Assembly (NCBI GenBank): GCA_009363875.1
Contig: CM018683.1
Location: 43,917,815 to 43,981,814, forward strand
DNA from: Mikania micrantha
Taxonomy: Eukaryota > Streptophyta > Magnoliopsida > Asterales > Asteraceae
Direction: 5' to 3'
DNA: 64,000 nucleotides
Below, piece after piece: positions 11,400-22,455 of the stretch. The translations under genes and the position numbers were made by a program. The notes under the pieces are model-generated. The model did not search any database. It was not told the DNA's origin and saw only the letters and a list, made by a program, of their open reading frames with translations. Every line of letters starts with the position of its first letter. The first letter of the stretch is position 1.

Positions 11400-14300
11400 A
11401 GGATACATCCTCCTCACTTCTTCTTCCATTTCCTAAGTTGTATATGCCCCTTTTGGTGCTTCCACTGAACTCTAACCTGACGAACCGTTTTATTCCCTAA
11501 CCGCTTTTCCTTCGTATCCACAATGGCAACCGGTTCTTCAATATTGTTCAGTCTGTCATCTACCTTAATGTCATCCGAAGGAACATGTGCTTGTTCGTCT
11601 GCCAAACATTTCCTAAGACGTGACACGTGGAAGGTAATATGAATTCCATTCAGTTCCTCTGGTAGCTCTAGTCAGTACGCAAGTTTCCCTACCCGTGCTT
11701 CTATTTGGAATGGTTCGATGTACCTCGGACTTAGTTTTCCTCTCTTTCGGAATTGAATGATCCCCTTCCATGGTGATACCTTTAACAACACTCGATCATC
11801 AACATTGAATTCGATCGGTCTTCGGCGCTTATCAACGTAGGATTTCTGGCGATCTTATGTTGCCTTCATTAGAGCTTTTATCACCCGTAGCTTTTCTGCC
11901 ATATCGATCATGACAACCTTGTTTCTTATATCTTTCTGTCCAACCTAACCCCAACATACTGGGGTTCTACATCGTCTTTCGCACAATGCATCATATGGGG
12001 GCACTTCGATACTAGAGTGGTAGCTATTATTGAACGAAAAATCCACCAATGGCAAGTGGTCATCCCAGCTCCTTCCAAAATCGATAATGCATGCCCGAAG
12101 CATGTCCTCCAGAGTTTGGAGAGTCCTTTCAGACTGCCCATCCATCTAAGGGTGGTAGGCGGTACTGATGTTTAGTCTCATTCCCGTAGCATCATGAAAC
12201 TGCTTCCAGAATTTGAAAGGACACCTCGTATCCTGATCTGACACAATGGAGACAGGAAATTCATGTTAGGGCACAATCTCTTTCACGAACAAATCAGATA
12301 ACCTTTCGGACGTATACGTTTCCCTGATCGGGAGGAAGTGAGCACTTTTCGTAAGTCAGTCCACAATCATCCATATGGTATCATGTCGTTTAGCTGTTCT
12401 TGGTAGCTTGGTGATGAAATTCATGGTGATATGTTCCCATTTCCATTTCGGTTCATCAAGAGGTTGCACGTATCCGTAGGGCTTCTGATGTTCAGCCTTC
12501 ACTTACGCACAGGTAAGGCACTTGTTCACGTATTGCATCACATTAAACTTGATACCCAGCCACCAATAATCCTTTCGAAGATTTTGATACATCTTCGTCT
12601 CCACGGATGCACCGAATAACGTGATTTGTGGGCCTCACCTAAAATTCTCGATCGAATGTCCCCATTTCTAGGCACCCACATACGACCGAATCGTATTTTC
12701 ACACCGTGGTCATTGTCTTCCAGGTTCTTCACTTGTCAGAAGACACGTTCAAAACCCACATTCTCTTCTTTCAATCCTTCCTATTGCGCCTGCTTGAGCT
12801 TGTTCATAAAGTATGGTGTTATCACTAGATTATACGATTTTACTCGTATGGCAGGATGATCAGTCTTGCAACTCAAGGCATCTGCCACCACATTGGCCTT
12901 TCCCGAGTGATATACAGTATCACAATCATAATCCTTCAACAGCCCAGGCCATCGTCTCTGCCTCATGTTCAAATCCTTTTGCTCGAAGAAGTACTTCAAG
13001 CTCTTATGGTTGGTATAGATGGTACTCTTTACCCCATACAGATAATGCCTCCATATTTTCAATGCAAACACAACTGCAGCGAGTTTGAGATCGTGGGTTG
13101 GGTAGTTAGCCTCATGTATCTTTAGCTGGAGCGAGGCATAAGCTATCACCCTTCCCCTTTGCATCAGTACACATCCCAACCCTTGTCGTGATGCATGAGC
13201 ATACACAACAAAATCATCATTTCCATCTGGCAATGCTAACACAGGAGCATGGGTAAGTTTCTCCTTTAGCACTGAAAACGCTTGTTCTTGGTTTGGACCC
13301 CATTCGTACTTTACGTCTTTCTTCGTGAGCTTCGTCAGTGGAGTCGCTATCTTGGAGAAGTCTTGAATAAATCTTCGATAATACCGGCCAAACCAAGAAA
13401 ACTGCGTACTTCCATCGGTGACTTCGGAGGGCTCCATTTCATAACCGTTTCAACTTTAGCTGGATCCACCATAATGTCGTCTGGGTTCACCACGTGACCC
13501 AAAAACTGTACTTCTCGTAACCAGAATGCGCATTTGGAGAACTTAGCATAAAGTTTCTCATTCCTCAGAATCCCCAATACCTCTCATATGTGACAAGCAT
13601 GGCCTCCCTCGTTCTTTGAATAAATCAAAATATCATCAATAAATACTATCACCGATCAGTCCAGCATTGGTCGACATACCATGTTCATCAAATCCATAAA
13701 TGCTGCAGGAGCATTCGTCAATCCAAATGACATAACGAGAAACTCGTAGTGCCCACAACGTGTCTGGAATGCAGCCTTTGGAATATCCTGCTCTCAGACT
13801 TTCAACTGATGGTAACCAGATCGGAGATCAATCTGAGAAAACCAACTTGCACCTTGCAATTGATCGGACAAGTCATCAATTCTAGGTAGAGGATACCTGT
13901 TCTTTACAGTCAACTTATTCAGTTCCCTATAGTCAATACACATTCGCATGCTTCCATCCTTCTTTTTAACAAACAGCACCGGTCCTCCCCATGGACAGAC
14001 ACTCGGTCGTATAAAACACTTATCGGTCATCATTTCCTTCATTTTGGTAGGAGCCAAACTGTAAGGTGTATTGGCGACGAGTCGTGCCCATGACACTAAG
14101 TCGATTTGGAACTAAATTTCCCGCTCAGGTGGTAATCCGAGTAATTCCTCAGGGAATACATCAGGGAAGTTACACACCACGGGTACATCGTCAATCGTCC
14201 TCATATCCATACGTTCCTTAATCATGTAGGCCAAGTAGGCCACACACCCTCGCCTCATCATAACATCAGCCTTGATCATCGAAATGATCTTTGGCGCATA

Positions 14301-15925
14301 CATCGCTTTATCACCATGAACTGTTACGGAGCTCCCATCCATCGCACGCAAACATAACATCTTTCAATGACATATAATGTTAGCCTCATATTTGGCTAAC
14401 CAGTCCATACCCAATACTACATCAAACCCTCCTAAGGTTATGAGAAACAATCGTACGGGGAACTTATGACCTTCTATCTCAACATAACAATCATCTATAG
14501 CCTCATTCACCCTGGTCATCTTACCAATAGCAATCTCTATGTCAAATACCCGATCTATCTTCTTAACCTTCCCAGATAACCCATCACAGAAAGTGAAAGA
14601 TACAAAACTCATACTGGCACCAGAATCAAACAATACAGAAGGAGGAACATAGTTGATAGAAAAGGTAACTGTGATCACATCATGATCCTCAATCGCATCA
14701 TCCTTTGCAATCGTGAAGGCTCGTGCTTTAGCCCTCTGCTTCTCCTTTTCTTTCTCCTCTTTCTTATCATAGCCCAAAGCATCGGCCCTTGGTTGTCTGC
14801 AACCCTTGGACAGGTGTCCAAACCCGTTGCAGTTGTAGCATCTGGTGGCACTCGGGAAATTGCTGGAAATATGCCTTGTCTTTCCGCATTGAAAACATAA
14901 GTTAGTGCCCACCAAACACTGTCCGGTGTGGATTTTACCACATTTGTTGCATCGGTTCACATCCTTACGCTTCACCTTCTTGCCTGAAAACTTTCGTTGT
15001 TATATTCAGACATGCTTGGTCCCGGAGGACTCCTTCACCCTTACTTCTTCTTTCACGGGCTCATCAGCCATCACATCATCCCATACAATACCATTGAGTT
15101 CAACAGTGGAGTCAAATGTCTTAGGAGCATTGGCCTTCACATGGATCCTTACTTTCGGAGGCAGACCCTCCATGTACAACTTCACTCTACGCTCCTCAGT
15201 TGAAACCAGATGAGGAACGAGTCTGTCCATCTCATTAAATCGTGAAGTGTACTGCCTGTGGTTCAGACTACCAGCTTTCAGAACCAGAAATTCCCTTTCC
15301 ACTTTGTCGAGCTCATTCTTGGGATAGAACTTTTTGTGACCAGCTCTTTCAGGTATTCCCAAGTCATCTTCTACATATCAGCTGCAGTCTTGGATTGCTT
15401 GATGGTGTTCCACCAGTGAAGTGCCTCCTCAACAAAAGAGTGAGCTGCAAACTTGAAGTTTGGTCGACTCAGCACTCACTGATGGAGATAACAGCCTCCA
15501 TAGCCGATACCCAGTGGCAGGTAGCCACATCATCTTTCTTACCATCAAAGGATGGTGGGTTGCATCCTTTGAAATCCTTGTAGTTGCAGCCATTCATCAT
15601 ACATCGGTTGGATTCACCGCTCTTTGTCTCTTGGATCACGATCTCCTCGTCATCTTTGCTGCTTTGTTTCGTTCCCTCGGACTTTTTTCAGTGCATCCTT
15701 TAATGCCTTAGCAATCATTGCCGGCATTTTCTCATCCATGATTTTGCAGACTTCATCAGAAATAGCCTTTACCACAATAGGCTCTAGCGTGAACTCTTCT
15801 TCATTCTCTGGTTGCTCGTTGTGCTCGTTTTCTTCTTCATTGACATGTTTCTCGATCTCGACCTGTGGATCTTCAGGAGCCTGTACTGGCTTCCTTGGTC
15901 TACCATCTGTCCGGCCATCCTAACT
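11400..15925 (-). pseudogene. Element A gag-pol polyprotein, broken
   Basis: Remnants in family order on the minus strand: gag start near 15920; gag core (15362-15006); zinc knuckles CX2CX4HX4C near 14880-14800; protease with DSGA near 14625; reverse transcriptase (14096-13580, VLFVKKKDGS, then FIDDILIYS); RNase H (13280-12850); integrase zinc and core regions (12732-11945); and the C-terminal tail to about 11400. Frames change repeatedly. In-frame stops include TGA where B has CGA (near 13800 and 13655) and TAG where B has CAG (near 12782), all fitting C-to-T decay. About 18 bp is missing before FIRPSV compared with B. It cannot make a working polyprotein. Confidence 0.9.
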
Positions 15926-16233
15926 TTCTACATAATGCAACAATTGATGAGTTAGTAAAGGAATCATTTTAGCACGAAATAAGTGTTGTAAATTGTTAAT
16001 GACGTTGATCAGGTGTTATTAACCATTTACCCAACTCATAGGCTCTAAACGTTTCCCATCCCATCTCCTCAATATGCATGACACGAACTATCTTTCTACC
16101 CTTACATCTATCTCTATGCTCGTACATAACGTTTGGTTCGTGGCATCCTTTCATCCGTGGTTGGTAATCCGCATCATTTAATCCCATCCTCAGTTTAAGT
16201 CTTGGCATTTGGGATGCCAAGATCTCTCAAACT

Positions 16234-16248
16234 GTGGATCTGATACCA
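16234..16248 (-). other. Primer-binding site, element A
   Basis: Minus strand TGGTATCAGATCCAC, initiator tRNA-Met type with one change (GAT for GAG), next to the LTR end at 16252. Confidence 0.75.
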
Positions 16249-16251
16249 ACT

Positions 16252-16440
16252 TGTGAGGCCCCGATCCCGGGTGCCTCACAGAATTTGGTTTTCATCATAA
16301 CACATTGCTCTTAAACTAAAAACTTTCCTAACTAGCAACGGAAATTAAAACATAGCATGTATGTCAGGTTAGAGCTATGGTAAGAGGAAGCATGGATCTT
16401 GGGCATCAAGATAGAGAATCCGATGGTGTTGGCAATCGTT
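16252..16440 (-). repeat. Element A 5' LTR remnant with inverted piece
   Basis: 16252-16353 matches the A LTR in the expected orientation (TGTGAGGCCCCGATCCCGGG...). At about 16354 it switches to an 87-bp segment matching 9351-9439 in inverted orientation, ending near 16440. The rest of the LTR is gone. Confidence 0.8.
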
Positions 16441-16672
16441 TATGTCTGGTGACTAAACATGTTCGTCACCTAAGAAAACATGCATTTGAAACAAAGTCAA
16501 CACTAGGTTGGTGAGTTCATAAGTTTAGTTATTTAAAAGCTTTTGGAGTTATTTACACTACATCTTGTAATACACAAGTCTTAGTTATTCTCATTTGGCA
16601 TTAACTCATCCCATTGTCCTCTCTATAGAAACACCTACAGATGGAATATCGTTAAGTTAAGTATGCTTATAT
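16441..16672 (-). mobile_element. LTR H, left part (split by element B)
   Basis: Matches, reversed, the 3' part of the E-type LTR: GTTCGTCACCTAAG... and GGTTGGTGAGTTCAT correspond to the region near 59735-59790. It continues at 26181 after element B. The outer end is cut by the inverted A fragment. Confidence 0.65.
16668..16672. repeat. Target site duplication of element B, left copy
   Basis: TATAT, repeated exactly at 26181-26185. A five-base direct duplication is the usual Ty3/gypsy integration mark. Confidence 0.95.
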
Positions 16673-16874
16673 TGTAACATCCCAAATTTTCTAAGATACA
16701 AGTTATTTGAATTCTACGTACGTATAACGGATAGGTAACTTGTGGGAAAATAGACGAAAATAACTAAGATGGGGCTTAGAAATCGTGTACTCGAAATATG
16801 GAGATTTCGAGTACACCATATTTCGAGTACTCCCTATTTCGTGTACTCAGGTGTTCGAGTACGGGCACCTTGTC

Positions 16875-16882
16875 TATAAATA
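16875..16882 (+). promoter_or_regulatory. TATA box of element B 5' LTR
   Basis: TATAAATA within GTCTATAAATAGTC, about 200 bp into the LTR; transcription would start about 30 bp further on. Upstream (16788-16862) lie four exact TTCG(A/T)GTAC motifs. The same box occurs in the 3' LTR at 24097-24104. Confidence 0.75.
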
Positions 16883-17277
16883 GTCGTGCCTTGGGAAATG
16901 TGACAACCTTTGGTTGGAAGCACAGTCCCTCTCGAGTACACGAAGTTTAAGTCCAAGAATTTCAAGAATCAAACTTTGATCGACCAAACGAAGTAGGAAA
17001 CGCACGGGATTCTACCAGGAGGATCAGCTACCTTCAAGTAAGTGATTCATGTATAGAAAGCTGGATTTTTATACAAAAGTTAGGATGGTTAAACAAAGGG
17101 TGAACTTATGCATAAAGCTCACACCTTTATGCATAAAGTTCATAACTTTGAGGTTCCAATACGTTGGTAACAACATAAGGAACCTAGAACTAGCTCCCCA
17201 AGGTCTTAGATGAATTTCTGAGATGTTTAATGACAAAATGATGAGTACACGAAGCTATGCACTAAGGGTACTCGAAA

Positions 17278-17482
17278 TCATACTTAGAATTTCGTGTACA
17301 TGAGTATTTCGAGTACATGGGTATTTCGAATACAATGGCTATTTCGTGTACATGGAATTTCGTGTACAGGGGTATTTCGAGTACAATGGCTATTTCGTGT
17401 ACATGGAATTTCGTGTACAGGGCATTTCGTGAACAAGGGATGTTTCGAGTACATGGCAATTCGTGTACATGAGAACTTAACG
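17278..17482 (+). repeat. TTCG(A/T)GTAC motif cluster
   Basis: Nine exact TTCGTGTAC or TTCGAGTAC copies plus near-copies within about 200 bp downstream of the TATA box. A longer direct repeat inside contains AATGGCTATTTCGTGTACAT twice. The identical cluster is in the 3' LTR (24500-24704). Function unknown. Confidence 0.9.
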
Positions 17483-18303
17483 AATTTCAAGGGTTTCGAA
17501 CACTTAGCTAAGTTTCGAGAACTTGGATTCAGAAAGGGGGACTAGTAGGCTATGAGGACTTAGAATAATTTCTAAGTCTAAGTATGTGATGTGATGGTAT
17601 GTGACGATATGATGTAACTGATATAGGTCCTTAAGGCCCTAGCTAAGGAGTTCGGCTAAGGTTAACAAGAGTCTACTGTCAGGTGAGTTCTAGACGCCCT
17701 ATTTCATGTTAACTGTTTTGGGCTGACATACATGCTTATGGTTATGTTATGATGTTATGTGCTTATGATGATGAATGAATGATGGTATGCCCTGACTATG
17801 TATGCATGCGTATGTGCTAGTATGATCTATGCATGAAAGTATGATAAGTATGATGAATGCATGAGAAATGAATTATGATGATGAATAACATGACATGAAG
17901 ATGATGCTAGCATTTGATATGATGATGGCTTTATGACAACATGCTTCATGATGATAACTATGAGAACCGTTATAGGAGTATGACGAGGTCCTAGGTTGCT
18001 AGGATGAAAGTATGATATGTAGGCATGACGACATGATATTATGATATGCTGATGATGCTAGTATGCTATGATGAACTGTGCATGATGACAGTATGCTATG
18101 ATGGTATGATGAGACGATGCTAGTATAACATGTCTAAGATGCCATGATGACTGCTATGAATGATGTTATGATGTTAGCAGTAAATGTTATGATGATTATG
18201 ATAAAAGATGATATAATGCTAGTATATCATGTATGACGAACGAACGATGTCCTATACGTGTTATAGGATAAGTATGAAAGGTGTACCAGCTCTTGTGATG
18301 GCT

Positions 18304-18535
18304 GGGTATGATAGTCAACCACGACTATAACTGGGTATGATAGTCAACCACGACTATAACTGGGTATGATAGTCAACCACGACTATAACTGGGTATGATA
18401 GTCAACCACGACTATAACTGGGTATGATAGTCAACCACGACTATAACTGGGTATGATAGTCAACCACGACTATAACTGGGTATGATAGTCAACCACGACT
18501 ATAACTGGGTATGATAGTCAACCACGACTATAACT
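18304..18535 (+). repeat. 29-bp tandem hairpin array, eight copies (5' LTR)
   Basis: Eight perfect copies of a 29-bp unit containing ATAGTC-AACCAC-GACTAT, a perfect 6-bp inverted repeat with a 6-base loop, so the RNA could form eight hairpins in a row. Confidence 0.97.
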
Positions 18536-18961
18536 GGGTATGGAGCCTTGTGCAGGCATAAGCCCACTGTTCGTATGGTAACAGGGGAACGTATGATGAT
18601 GATGATGTAAGGATGTTATGTGCTAAGGTTATGGACTATGTGAATGAAATGATGTGTATGTTAAGTATGTTAAATGTTGTTTTATGAAAACTAGAACTCA
18701 CCAGCGTAAGCTGACTTGATTTAGCATGTATGTCAGGTTGAAGGTATGATAAGAGGAGGCATGGAGCTCGGGCATCCAGTTAGACGATCCATTGGTTTTG
18801 GCAAATCCGATATGTTTTTGATACAGACACTTTATTGATTTCTGTTTATCAAACTATGTTTACATTTCCGCTGCATGATTATGAAAGTTTTTAGTTTAAG
18901 AGCTATGTGTTATGATGAGAACCAACCTCTGTGAGGTGCCCGGTTTCGGGGCCCCACAAGT

Positions 18962-18975
18962 TGGTATCAGAGCCA
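18962..18975 (+). other. Primer-binding site, element B
   Basis: TGGTATCAGAGCCA three bases after the LTR end; initiator tRNA-Met type. Confidence 0.92.
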
Positions 18976-19291
18976 TAGTTTGAGAGATCTTGGCATCCCA
19001 AATGCCAAGACTTAAACTGAGAATGGGATTAATGGATGCGGATTGCCAACCACGGATGACGGATGCCACGAGTTGAATGTTTATGTATGAGTTAAGGGTT
19101 AGATGTAATGTTATGAAAGTAGTTAGTGTCATGCACATTGAAGAGATGGGATGGGAAACGTTTAGAGCCTATGAGTTGGGTAAATGGTTAATAACACTTG
19201 ATCAACGTCATTAACGATTTACAAAACTTATTTCGTGCTAAACTGATTCCTATGCTGACTCATCAATTGTTGCATTATGTAGAAAGTTAAG

Positions 19292-21115
19292 ATGGCCGGA
19301 CAAAAGGGTAGACCGCGAAAGAAACCACAGGTAGCTGAAGAACCACATGTCGAGGCTGAAGAACCCGTCAACGAAGACGACCACGAGCACAACGAGCAAC
19401 CTGAGAATGAAGACGAGTTCACTCTAGAGCCTATCGTGGTGAAGGCTATTTCTGATGAGGTCTGCAAGATCATGGATGAAAAGATGCCGGCAATGATTGC
19501 TAAGGCACTGAAGGATGCTCTAAAAGACAAGTCTGAAGGAACTAAGGAGAGCACCAAAGAAGATGAGGTGGTGATCATCGAGACGAAGAGCGGCGACTCT
19601 ATGACTGGGAAACTGAAGGGCTGTGACTACAAGTCCTTCAAGGGATGCAACCCACCGACCTTCGATGGTAAGAAGGATGCTGTGGCCACCTGCCACTGGG
19701 TATCCGCGATGGAGGCTGTTATCTCCATCAGTGAATGCCGAGTCGATCAAGCTGTTAAGTTTGCAGCTCACTCTTTTGTCGAGGAGGCACTTCACTGGTG
19801 GAACACCATTAAGCAGTCCAAGGCTGCAGCTGATGTAGAGAAGATGACTTGGGATGATTTAAAGGAACTGGTCACTAAGCAGTTTTGTCCCAAGAATGAG
19901 CTGGATAAGGTTGAAAGGGAGTTTCTGGTGCTGAAGGCGGGAAGCCTGAATCACAGGCAGTACACTTCACGATTTAATGAGATGGCAAGACTTGTTCCTC
20001 ATCTGGTTTCTACCGAGGAACGCAGGGTGAAGTTGTACATGGAGGGTTTGCCTCCCAAGGTTCGGATTCATGTGAAGGCGAATGCTCCCAAGACTTATGA
20101 TTCCACTGTGGAGCTTAGTGGCATAGTTTGGGATGATGTTATGTCAGCCGAGCCAGTCAAAGAAGAAGCAAAGGTGAAAGAGTCCTCCGGGACTAAGAGG
20201 GGTCGAACAGACCAACGAAAGTTTTCAGGCAAGAAGATGAAGCGTGAGGATGCGAACCGATGCAACAAGTGTGGTAAAATTCACACCGGACAGTGCTTGG
20301 TGGGCACTAACTTATGTTTTCGATGCGGAAAGACGGGACATTTCTCCAGCAATTGTCCGAGTGCCACCAGATGCTACAACTGCAACGGGTTTGGACATCT
20401 GTCCAAGGATTGCAGACAACCACGGGCCGATGCTTCGGGCTCGGGTAAGAAAGAGGAGAAAGGAAAGGAGAAGCAGAAGGCTAAAGCACGAGCCTTTACG
20501 ATGACGAAGGATGATGCGATTGTGGACCCGGACGTGGTCACAGGTACCTTTTCTATCAACAATATTCCTGCTTCTGTATTGTTTGATTCTGGTGCCAGTA
20601 TGAGTTTTGTGTCTTCTACTTTCTGTGATGGGTTATCTGGGAAGGTTAAGAAGATAGATCGGGTATTTGATGTAGAGACGGCTATTGGTAAGATGACCAG
20701 GGTGACTGAGGCTATTGATGATTGTTATGTTGAGATAGAAGGTCATAGGTTCCCTGTCCGATTGTTTCTTATTACCTTAGGAGGATTCGATGTGGTTTTG
20801 GGTATGGACTGGTTAGCCAAATATGAGGCTAACATTGTATGTCGACGAAAGATGATATGTTTACGTGCGATGGATGGGAGCTCCGTGACGGTTTATGGTG
20901 ATAAAGCGATGTATGCGCCAAAGATCATTTCGATGATCAAGGCTGATGTTATGATGCGGCGAGGGTGTGTAGCCTACTTGGCCTACGCGATTGAGGAACG
21001 TACGGATACGAGAACGATTGATGATGTTCCCGTGGTGTGTAACTTCCCCGATGTATTCCCTGAGGAATTGCCTGGATTACCACCCGACGGGAAATTGAGT
21101 TCCAGATCGATTTAG
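19292..21115 (+). CDS. Element B gag-protease (607 aa open frame)
   Basis: Forms the capsid/nucleocapsid and the aspartic protease of the retrotransposon particle. An acidic N-terminus (residues 1-110) is followed by the retrotransposon gag core (about 120-280, with ALHWWN and FCPKNELDKVEREF). Three zinc knuckles follow: CNKCGKIHTGQC (~323), CFRCGKTGHFSSNC (~343) and CYNCNGFGHLSKDC (~361). The protease has the catalytic FDSGAS near residue 431 and ends in the FPDVFPEELPGLPP linker. The start is the first ATG after the leader, in MAGQKGRPRKK, matched by the decayed start in element A. The frame ends early because one base is missing near 21087; in relatives it runs on into reverse transcriptase. 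The gag part itself looks intact. Confidence 0.9.
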   Translation: MAGQKGRPRKKPQVAEEPHVEAEEPVNEDDHEHNEQPENEDEFTLEPIVVKAISDEVCKIMDEKMPAMIAKALKDALKDKSEGTKESTKEDEVVIIETKSGDSMTGKLKGCDYKSFKGCNPPTFDGKKDAVATCHWVSAMEAVISISECRVDQAVKFAAHSFVEEALHWWNTIKQSKAAADVEKMTWDDLKELVTKQFCPKNELDKVEREFLVLKAGSLNHRQYTSRFNEMARLVPHLVSTEERRVKLYMEGLPPKVRIHVKANAPKTYDSTVELSGIVWDDVMSAEPVKEEAKVKESSGTKRGRTDQRKFSGKKMKREDANRCNKCGKIHTGQCLVGTNLCFRCGKTGHFSSNCPSATRCYNCNGFGHLSKDCRQPRADASGSGKKEEKGKEKQKAKARAFTMTKDDAIVDPDVVTGTFSINNIPASVLFDSGASMSFVSSTFCDGLSGKVKKIDRVFDVETAIGKMTRVTEAIDDCYVEIEGHRFPVRLFLITLGGFDVVLGMDWLAKYEANIVCRRKMICLRAMDGSSVTVYGDKAMYAPKIISMIKADVMMRRGCVAYLAYAIEERTDTRTIDDVPVVCNFPDVFPEELPGLPPDGKLSSRSI

Positions 21116-22455
21116 TGCCGGGGGCACAACCCGTTGCCAAAGCACCTTACCGTTTAGCTCCAACAGAGATGAAGGAAATGATGACCCAGCTACAAGAACT
21201 CCTTGATAAAGGTTTTATACGACCGAGTGTCTCTCCGTGGGGAGCACCGGTGCTGTTCGTTAAAAGAAGGATGGAAGTATGCGTATGTGTATTGACTACA
21301 GGGAACTGAATAAGTTGACCGTAAAGAACAGGTATCCTCTACCTAGAATTGATGACTTGTTCGATCAATTGCAAGGTGCAAGCTGGTTCTCGAAGATAGA
21401 TCTCCGATCCGGTTACCATCAGTTGAAAGTTCGAGAGCAGGATATTCCAAAGACTGCTTTCCGTACGCGTTATGGACATTACGAGTTTCTCGTTATGTCG
21501 TTTGGATTGACGAATGCTCCTGCAGCATTTATGGATTTGATGAACAGGGTATGTCGACCGATGCTGGACCGATCGGTGATAGTGTTTATTGACGATATTT
21601 TGATTTATTCAAAGAACGAGGGAGACCATGCTTGCCACGTACGTGAGGTATTGGAAATCCTGAGGAAAGAGGAACTTTATGCTAAGTTCTCCAAATGCGC
21701 TTTCTGGCTACGAGAGGTACAGTTTCTGGGTCACGTGGTGAACCCAGAAGGCATTATGGTAGATCCAGCTAAAGTTGAAACGATTATGAAATGGAGTCCT
21801 CCAAAGTCACCGACAGAAGTACGCAGTTTTCTTGGTTTGGCCGGTTACTATCGGAGATTCATTCAGGACTTCTCCAAGATAGCGACGCCACTGACGAAGC
21901 TCACGAAGAAAGACGTAAAGTACGAATGGGGTCCAAACCAAGAACAAGCGTTTTCAGTGCTGAAGGAGAAACTTACCCAAGCTCCTGTTCTAGCACTGCC
22001 GGATGGGAATGATGATCTTGTTGTGTATGCCGATGCGTCACGACAAGGGTTGGGATGTGTACTAATGCAAAGGGGAAGGGTGATAGCTTATGCTTCGCGC
22101 CAGCTAAAGATTCATGAGGCTAACTACCCGACCCACGATCTTGAACTCGCTGCAGTGGTGTTTGCATTGAAAATATGGAGGCACTATTTGTATGGAGTAA
22201 GGAGTACCATCTATACCGACCACAAGAGCTTGAAGTATTTCTTCGAGCAAAAGGATTTGAATATGAGGCAGAGACGATGGCTTGAGCTGTTAAAGGATTA
22301 TGACTGTGATATTCTATATCACCCGGGAAAGGCCAATGTGGTGGCAGATGCTTTGAGTCGCAAGACTGATCATCCTGCCATACGAGTGAAATCGTATAGT
22401 TTGGTGATAACGCCAGACCTTTCTGAACGAGCTCAAACAGGCGCAACAGGAGGGA
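21116..22455 (+). pseudogene. Element B reverse transcriptase and RNase H (frameshifted)
   Basis: Would copy element RNA into DNA in the particle. Visible parts: the RT start (DKGFIRPSVSPWGAPVLFVK, 21205-21264); a frame change near 21262 where an A run is one base short; then CIDYRELNKL, the catalytic FIDDILIYS (~21588-21614), FLGLAGYYRRF (~21830) and RNase H with VVYADASRQGLGCV (~22020) and HPGKANVVADALSR (~22322). The two one-base deletions (near 21087 and 21262) and a later one-base insertion near 22420 split pol into three frames. All catalytic motifs are present. The breaks could be real or assembly errors, since one falls in a homopolymer. Confidence 0.9.

Larger units (their letters stand above)
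9210..16350 (-). mobile_element. Gypsy element A (chromovirus, probably Tekay type), decayed
   Basis: Minus-strand relative of element B. 3' LTR at 9210-11337, polypurine tract at 11338-11352, gag-pol pseudogene at 11400-15925, primer-binding site at 16234-16248, and a 5' LTR of which only about 100 bp (16252-16350) is left. Inserted into the leader of X. The many stops and indels make it clearly older than B. Confidence 0.85.
16673..18958 (+). repeat. Element B 5' LTR
   Basis: TGTAACATCCC...GGGGCCCCACA. Contains, in order, TTCG(A/T)GTAC motifs, a TATA box (16875), a second motif cluster (17278-17482), an ATGATG-rich region and the 29-bp hairpin array (18304-18535). ORFs inside it are not genes. 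Confidence 0.97.

Noticed and set aside
17284..17545. Overlapping ORFs on both strands (and identical ones at 24506-24767)
   Set aside because: Produced by the TTCGTGTAC repeats inside B's LTRs; duplicated exactly because both LTRs carry them.
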